Part shown: piece after piece, positions 57,163-64,000 of the stretch
Layout: every line of letters begins with the position of its first letter
Numbering within the stretch: the first letter of the stretch is position 1
Source of the DNA: Rhizophagus irregularis
Taxonomy: Eukaryota > Glomeromycota > Glomeromycetes > Glomerales > Glomeraceae
Assembly (NCBI RefSeq): GCF_026210795.1
Contig: NC_089431.1
Location: 5,022,001-5,086,000, forward strand
Direction: 5' to 3'
Length of the DNA stretch: 64,000 nt
Position numbers and translations under genes: made by a program
Notes under the pieces: model-generated
Databases searched by the model: none
What the model saw: only the letters and a program-made list of their open reading frames with translations
What the model was told of the DNA's origin: nothing

Positions 57163-57216
57163 TCTCCTGGCTAATTAGGAATAAGTAAAATTTTACTATT
57201 CCAATTAGCCAGGAGA
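57163..57216. repeat. 54-bp near-perfect palindrome
   Basis: TCTCCTGGCTAATT...AATTAGCCAGGAGA with two single-base offsets. It lies at the left end of the next element. Confidence 0.7.
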
Positions 57217-57632
57217 TAATTGATTTATCCCCTGCCATTTACACAATAGTAAGTGTTTTATAGTATATCGTGAGTTTAATATAGTTTATTTTATTGTTGT
57301 ATCTTATTTTTCTTTCGCTTGGTTTTTTTTTTCATTTTAAAAGATTTTAAAAAATAATTGAATTTTAAAATGCTTCGGAACTATTACTAATACACTTGAA
57401 AAATAATATTGAGATTACAAATAAATTAAAAGAAAGTTTTTCTCATTTGGAAAATGCAAATCTTTCCGAATTACTCAAATTTTCAAATCAGTCCATTATA
57501 GTATAATCAATAGTTAATTTTTACCGCAAAATTTCCTAGAAACGGATAAATAAATACATATAAAATTTGCTATCCAGTAGGTATAACTACATTTGCATAA
57601 TCGTGTAAATGGTGCCGATCAGGGGATAAAAC
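57217..57632. mobile_element. TIR element (MITE-like), copy 2
   Basis: Left terminus TTATCCCCTGCCATTTACAC; inverted right terminus GTTTTATCCCCTGATCGGC, with TA adjacent. Homologous to 5,697-6,055 in opposite orientation. The unit at about 54,510 has no insertion here. It contains an ORF segment NNIEITNKLKESFSHLENAN..., conserved in frame with copy 1 and ending at the same stop. Confidence 0.7.
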
Positions 57633-58029
57633 GTATTAAACCACCATTTATTTCATTCCAGATTCATTAATTATTGCATTTTACCACATTCAATCAATAT
57701 TAATAATTTAAGAATTAACAACAACTTCATATGAATTTATTTTTGTAATTAATCTATTGAATTTCTTTGGGTTTTAACGGAATTAAGGTTATGGTAGTAA
57801 CAGAATTTTTAAAAGATATAATCTTATTAAATTTACACTGAAACTTTTATTTGTTACATATGATCTTACGATACATTCTTTAAAAATATTTTAATGATGT
57901 AATAAATTTGTTAAAAATTGAAAAATTACATTTTCTCGTAGAGATTAAAATTTTGAATTAATCTTATATAATTTATCTCCTCCAATGCAACATCTCATTG
58001 CATGTTTACGAGTTAACGTAAATAGCGAT

Positions 58030-59364
58030 TGAGCATCCTTAACCTGTACCCGGGTATAGGTTATTATCCTGTACCCCTTTTTTCTTAAATATGAGCCCAA
58101 GATGTGGCACATTCGATCATTATTAGCCACAGGGCAATTGTACAACATTTTCTAAGAAAATATTTTTGCTGTTTACGCGCGAAAAAATATAAGAGAAAGA
58201 ACTTCAAAATATTTTAATTTCAAATATAACAAGAACCAAAACTTTAATATTTTTAATATTTTAACATTGCATTTCAAATTAAAATAAAATGTTTTATATA
58301 TAAAGTTTTAATAAACAAATATAAATACTAAAAATTTTTACAGAAACTTTAAACTAAAATACTTTTATTTGTCAATAAATACTCTAACTAAATTTAATGT
58401 CCAAATATTCCAACACCTACTGAACAATTCTACTTATTTGACAATAGCTAGTATAGTTAAATAAAGTGATGAAATTATTCTGTAAAAAAAGGTATTATAT
58501 ACGCGCACAGTAAAATATTTACTCAATAATCATAAAAATTAATATCTGGATACTTCATACCTGCTGAACAACTTTACTTATTCAATAAAAGCAAGTTTTG
58601 TTTGACCAAAATGCTTAAATTACGCCATAGTATTTATATGAAAAGTTGAATATATTACAAATAGTGAAATAGTGAGTATAGTATACAAACTAGCTTGGAG
58701 AAATATCTGAGTAGTTTCATACCTGCCGAATAATTTTACTTATTTAACAAAGCCATATTATTTGGTTAAAATAATATATATATATAAAATAATACTGAGA
58801 TTTCTGTACAAAAAACAAGATTTAATGTGAAAATTATTCTCAACTTTACAAATAATACACTATATATAAGCCAGTGTTTAAGAATATTTCTTTTTAAACT
58901 TTTAAAAATATTTTTAAAAAATAACTGAAAAGAAGAGAAAAGGAAGAGAGAAGAAAAGAAAAAAATGTGTACTATGTTTACTAAAAGAGTGGTAGATCTA
59001 AGACTATTACAAATAAAAGTAGATGGCATTTTCATGTGAAATAACTAATATATGTGTATAGAATCCAGATCTTCATCCCCTACGAGACCTCACTCTTTGA
59101 TCAGAACTATTCGAAAAAATGACTACGCTATTTGATCGAAGGGGTACCTCAAAAAAAACCCTCTGAAGAAATAGCTAAAAGATCTAAAAAGAAACAAAAA
59201 AAATAAAATTAGCAATGAGACGAACAAAAAAAAAACTACAAAAAAAGAATTCAAGTCATCATTTGTATTTTCTTTTAACTAATAAAAATTAGCTATTGTA
59301 TGTAAATACTGTCATATACAAAATGTTATAGGTTAATCAGGTCCATAATTGTTTTTTAAGGTGT
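58030..59364. other. Left part of a 3.8-kb insert in the array
   Basis: AT-rich with no recognised gene. Short ORFs at 57,945-58,148 and 58,766-59,035 lack support. Confidence 0.4.
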
Positions 59365-60740
59365 GATCTATTTTAATAAGGGTTTAGTTGAAGGCCCAGG
59401 GATAGATAGACCTATTCTATTTTTGATGCTATATGCAATCTTCTTCTTGTGGTCGTTGGAGTGCTTTGTGTTATCAATAAATTGGTTAAAGAAGGTGTTG
59501 GGATTATTAATGATGTTTCGGTGTTGTGATGAAATAATGAAAAAGGAGGAATCATCATCCGTCCGAGGTAAATTGTCTATTATCAACAGATGAGACCGTC
59601 TTTGGAGGTAATTGTCATATAATTCTTTGGCTTTTGTATAACCATAGTTATATTGAGGTATGGAGGTAACGTCAAATCAACGTCTTACTTTATAATCAAA
59701 AAGGTTAATATTGTAAATATTGAGATAGTATAGGCGAGAATTGCCTACGTTATTAGGAGGTAATGGTGGTAATTTCTTTTTCTTTTTGTTTTATTTTTTG
59801 GTTCTTCGCAACCAATTCTTGGTGTGACATATAAAGGTATGCTCATTTTCAGCATTACAGGGATATACTGTACCTCTTTCTACAAAATGACTTAGTTGTT
59901 TAAAAACATTAGGTGTGGGAGAATTCTCTGAACGTGCGATTAATATATAAGGCCAAATATAATTTGAATGACGCTCTGTATTAAGTATTTTTTTTTTAAA
60001 ACGGTTCCACCATTTTATTTGTTGAGGAGATTGAACAATGTCGTATTTTGTAATACAAACGAGTAGTTGGGATGCCTTTTTCGTGACAATTTTGGTAGGT
60101 TCCATTACTTCTTTAAGGTGAGGATCTGATTTCCTTCAGTGTTCATTGTATTTCTTTATAATGACTTCATATTTCATGCCCAAACGTGTTGAATGAACTT
60201 TTTTTGCAAGGTTATGTCCAGTGCGACTCAGGTTTTGATAAAAAGTCAGGTTTTTAGGAAACTTTTCCTTTGGTTGATCATCAAAAAGAACTACTGTTAA
60301 TGAGCATAAATGTTCATTACAGTGTCAACAGTTTTGTGATAAGATGAATGCTGCGGGTTGAGAACAATTAATTATTGTTCCATAAAAACCTAGAGAGGTA
60401 TCACAAGGTAAATAAAATTCAAGATTAATCACTGGAACTGAACAGAATAAAAGTTTTTGTTTGTCTATTTTTAGAGGACTATGAAGATAATCTATTTCTG
60501 ATAGCCACTAATTTTTCTTTCAATAACTGGCGTAAGCATTTAAAATATTTATTAACAGTGTCTTGTGAGAATTGTCAATTGATAGCAAATGTAAATGTGA
60601 AGTATGTTCTGATAAGGTAATCAATGTTGAGTTTCTTACTAGTTGAATTGAAGATCCTTTGTGAATCATATCAATATCATTGGTGTAAACAAAAAAAAAG
60701 ATCATTTTTTGATAAAGAAAGATCAACATTTTCATCTAAC
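59365..60740 (-). pseudogene. Frame-conserved decayed gene, family unknown
   Basis: On the minus strand one reading frame can be followed for about 455 codons, broken only by about seven stops. Readable pieces include TSHLHLLSIDNSHKTLLINIL, VPVINLEFYLPCDTSLGFYG, CNEHLCSLTVVLFDDQPKE, QIKWWNRFKKKILNTE, FVERGTVYPCNAENEHTF and NIINNPNTFFNQFIDN. Two stops read TGA where CGA is plausible. No transposase or other motif is recognised. No second copy is visible in the window. Confidence 0.5.
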
Positions 60741-61811
60741 TTGATGAGAAAATATCTAGATTTTACAGTGTGCCACTACCATGTGTATCTGATACAACAT
60801 AGGGGTTGAATTTTTTAGTATAAAAGGAAAAGTTTTAAGTTTTACAAGAATAATATAGGTAAATGAGCTTTGGAGCCTTCCTGAGGTTCCTTAGGGGTAG
60901 TCTTTTCTGCACATAATTCCTTTTAAGAGGTTTTCATAATGTTAGAAGGAGTATAAAGGTATTTGTAAATACCATTGTGGTTAAAGTTGTTCCTAATTTT
61001 TTATACAGAAAACAATAGGAAGAAAATATGACAAAAAGTAAAAGAAATGGTTTAATATTATTAAAAGCATAGTTTGGATGTAATAATGACACTCTTTTTG
61101 AGGGGTATAAGTGGAAACGAAAGTTTTTTGTAATAAAAATAAAATGTCTAACTTTGTAAAATTTTGTTCCAAATTTTTGTGGGAAAGAGTTTTTTTTTAG
61201 TCAAAAATGTGTACTATGTATAACATGTAAACGATAAACAGGCTGTCATGCTACTATCACATAGGGAGAACAGGATATTATCGTAATACCTCTAAGATTC
61301 CCCATAGTGATTTACCAATTTACCCCAGTAATGCCACAAAAAATTTCCACCTCAACGTAATTTTTGACCGGCATTATATTTCTCGGCCAGCATTAAGAAA
61401 TTAAGCATGTGACAAATAAGCATGACAAATAGGATTTTACACACTGAAAAATCTGTTCCTGGAATACATACATAGTAAAAATGGAAAACAGGAAGGGTGT
61501 GAAACTGGTGACAAATTTTTAAGGTCACGTGGGGTGGAAATTTTTTGTGGTGATACTGGGGAAGATCTTCCCCAGTACACCCACCGCGTTTTCACTGTTT
61601 ATATTTATCTGAGGGACTTAGTTTTTTTTTGCCTCACAAAATTATTTTTTTCACATCCCTTTAAATGTCACCGGTCACGTGGGGTGGAATTTTAATTATA
61701 AAAGTGTCGGTGATACTGGGGTAAATAGTAAATACTGGGGAAGAGCCCAGTCACGTGGTGAAATTTTAATTATAAAATTGGTGGTACTACGGTAAAATCG
61801 GTAAATCGATT
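60741..61811. other. Right part of the insert: inverted and direct repeats
   Basis: 61,310-61,563 is a palindromic element: TTACCCCAGTAATGCCACAA on the left, its inverse (GTGGTGATACTGGGG) on the right. Further direct copies with GGTCACGTGGGGTGGAA lie at about 61,674 and 61,752. The motif CACTGTTTATATTTATCTGA at about 61,594 recurs at about 5,264. Confidence 0.6.
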
Positions 61812-61978
61812 TACCTATTTGAACACGTGATCGTAATTGACCTTTGGCCTATTAATTTACTTTATGGAAATAATTTTAGCCGGTTAATGGTTACCTTGTG
61901 ACCGGAAAAAAAAATATTTAAGGTTTGAAAATAAAAAAAAAATGAAATTTATTTTATTTCAATCTACATCCTTTTATA

Positions 61979-63461
61979 ATGGTTGATAATAAACTTTTGA
62001 CAAAATTATCACAGAATTTACTTGAGATTTTAAACGATGAAGAATATTATGATATTACAATTGAAGTTGGTAACGACCCTTACGTAAAAGTATTTCGTGC
62101 TCATATGGTTATTTTGAATTATCGTTCTCCTTATTTAAGAAGAATTTTATCAACAAATAAAAAGAAAAATGACGGAACTTTGACAAACATTAAATTACCA
62201 AATATTTTACCTGAAATTTTTCAAATAGTTTTAAGGTAAGATAAATAAATAAAAAATAAATCTCGTTGTTCGATAATTATATATTTTTACAACTTTTTAA
62301 TTATTTAATTATTTTAGGTATATTTATGGAGGAAAACTCTCATTGGAAGAATATGATATTTCAGATATCATTAAAATTTTAGTCGCTGCTAATGAGCTCA
62401 GCCTTCAAGAATTAATCTCCTATTTAGAATCCTTTTTAATTGAAAATAAAAAAAATTGGATTGAACAAAATATTGACTTGATATATCAAACTAGTTTTGG
62501 AAACGATTCTTTTTTAGAACTTCAAAAATATTGTACTAATTTAATTATCAAAGAACCAAATAAGATATTTAATTCGCCGAATTTCTCTTCAATCCCAGAA
62601 AAATTATTAATCACGCTTATTCAAAATCATCAAATGAGTGAAATTCAAGTTTGGGAGCATGTAATTAAATGGGGATTTGCGCAAAATCCGGAACTTTCTT
62701 CTGATCATACAGGCTTTTCAAAAGATGATTTTAATACTTTAAAGAAGACGTTACAAAAATGTATTCCTTTGATTAAATTCCGTAATTTAACTTCCAAAGA
62801 ATTTTTGAAGAAAGTAAAACCATATAAAAAAATCTTACCGAAGGAATTATATGATGATTTGTTAGAATATTTTTTGGATAATGATTATGATCCAAATAAA
62901 AAATCAGAATCTTTTACTATTAAAGAGATTAAATCAAAAAATATTGATTCTAAGATCATTTCAAATCAACATGTTGAAATAATTTCGAAATGGGTTGATA
63001 GGTTAGAAAATACGGTCAAACCAACAACTTCATATGAATTCAAATTATTATATCGTGAGTATTATGATGATGGATCTCTTAATTTATTTGATAGATTTAG
63101 AAAATTTCATTAAGTTTGTGATAATCATTCCCGAACTGTAACAATTTTTAAAGTGAAGGACAGAAATGAGATTCTTGGAGGATATAATCCGATTGAATGG
63201 AAATCTGATTTTAGTTGTGGAATTACTAAGGATAGTTTTATATTTTCTTTTAATAATGAGAATTACATTTTAAGTCGTGTAGAGAATGAAAAGAATGCTA
63301 TAATTAATAGTCCTTATTACGGTCCATCATTTGGTTTTGATCTGTATTTATTCTATAACAACAAGAAAGTCTCTTGTGATCTAAAATATTATGAAAAACA
63401 GATCAAAGTTAATAATGATAATTCATTTATTTTAGATTTTTTTGAGGTATTTCAATTGTGA
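61979..63461 (+). pseudogene. BTB-BACK-TLDc gene with one nonsense codon
   Basis: Exons 61979..62235 and 62318..63461 (82-bp intron). The only lesion seen is TAA at 63,111-63,113 in TLDc, where the paralogues have GAA or AAA (KFH-E/K-VCDNH). The frame on both sides is the same and reaches the normal stop (FEVFQL). The truncated product would be about 342 aa, BTB-BACK plus the start of TLDc. Near-identical to the unit at 55,273. Readthrough or a sequence error cannot be excluded. Confidence 0.85.
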
Positions 63462-63832
63462 AGGGCTGATGATTATTAATAAATCCTCTTCATAATTTAT
63501 TTACAAAATTAGATTAGAAACAATGTAATCCATATTGAACGTGTGCCTTATTTCTATATTATTTTAACATGATCGTTAAACGTTCTATGGCGCGTAAAAA
63601 CAATGAAATTATAAATAAAGGCAAAATCGCTTGTTACGTAATTTAGATTTTGATGCCGAGAGTGTTGAGCTCGAACACGAAGACTTAACTAGACAATCAT
63701 AAAAAGTATCGAGTTTAAAGAGCTAGGTCAATGTGATAACTAACATTTTATTCCTAATTTCCTATGCCAACATAAAGGGCTGCATTTTTTAATAATATAT
63801 GCATATTATGTGCTATGATACCGCTAGTAATA
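63462..63832. other. 3' flank of the last array unit
   Basis: Homologous to the flanks at 50.5, 53.7 and 56.8 kb. No gene. Confidence 0.5.
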
Positions 63833-64000
63833 ACGGATATAATCCGATTGAATGGAAATCTGATGGTAGTTATGGAATTACTAAAGATAGTTTTATATTT
63901 TCTTTTAAGAATAGTGATATTATTTTAAGTCGTGTAAAGGAGCATATATAATTATCCATTCGGTCCATCGTTTGGTGATCTGTTTTTACGCGTTGCTTTT
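63833..64000 (+). pseudogene. Truncated TLDc fragment at the right edge
   Basis: Starts abruptly at GGYNPIEWKSDGSYGITKDSFIFSFKN, without BTB or BACK. A frame break follows near 63,940, then the SFG-DL segment. It is joined directly to the flank of the preceding unit, so it is probably what remains after an unequal exchange or deletion. It continues past the window. Confidence 0.65.

Larger units (their letters stand above)
56747..58029. other. Intergenic spacer of the BTB array
   Basis: Shared with neighbouring units apart from the insertion at 57,163-57,632. Homology to the array stops at about 58,029. Confidence 0.55.

Overview
The window looks like nuclear DNA of an arbuscular mycorrhizal fungus (Glomeromycotina, most like Rhizophagus). 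This rests on three things: very AT-rich DNA; short GT-AG introns of about 60-95 bp; and two lineage-expanded families standing side by side. The families are BTB-BACK-TLDc proteins and TKL-type kinases with an N-terminal Cys cluster and a ...TSRLxxFxNLPEP tail. All calls were made by reading the sequence; no database search was run.

Layout. Positions 1-2.1 kb hold the 5' part of a minus-strand BTB-TLDc gene and two decayed BTB copies. A two-exon kinase lies at 3.5-4.9 kb (minus). A TA-flanked MITE, T-rich DNA and a small degenerate ORF follow. A second kinase (9.9-12.2 kb, plus) ends in a chain of tiny phase-1 exons. From 13,876 to 26,068 lies a Ty3-type LTR retrotransposon with near-identical 501-bp LTRs. 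It carries decayed gag and pol and an accessory ORF that runs into the 3' LTR. That accessory ORF is split by a nested Mutator-like (MULE) element (21,066-25,434, 9-bp target duplication) with an apparently intact 14-exon minus-strand gene. At 27.2-30.5 kb a BTB-TLDc gene is split inside exon 2 by a complete pogo/Tigger-type transposon. An intact BTB-TLDc gene with linker repeats (31.1-32.8 kb), a kinase pseudogene and a single-exon BTB-BACK-SPRY gene (36-37.4 kb) follow. The gene-poor 37.4-41.9 kb stretch holds MITEs, including a hAT-like one nested in a second palindromic element. A third kinase with two frameshifts lies at 42.0-43.7 kb.

From 45.8 kb to the right edge is a BTB-BACK-TLDc cluster. 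One gene is on the minus strand; four tandem plus-strand units follow (starts 48,929; 52,169; 55,273; 61,979), then a truncated TLDc fragment at the edge. Two of the four units are broken. Their duplicated flanks act as natural empty sites for several MITE insertions, and a 3.8-kb insert with a frame-conserved pseudogene separates the last two units.

How the genes relate: BTB-BACK proteins are usually Cul3 adaptors, TLDc is the OXR1/TLDc fold, and the kinases look like signalling proteins. Nothing in the window shows an operon-like pathway. The strongest theme is birth and death of two signalling families under heavy transposon traffic.
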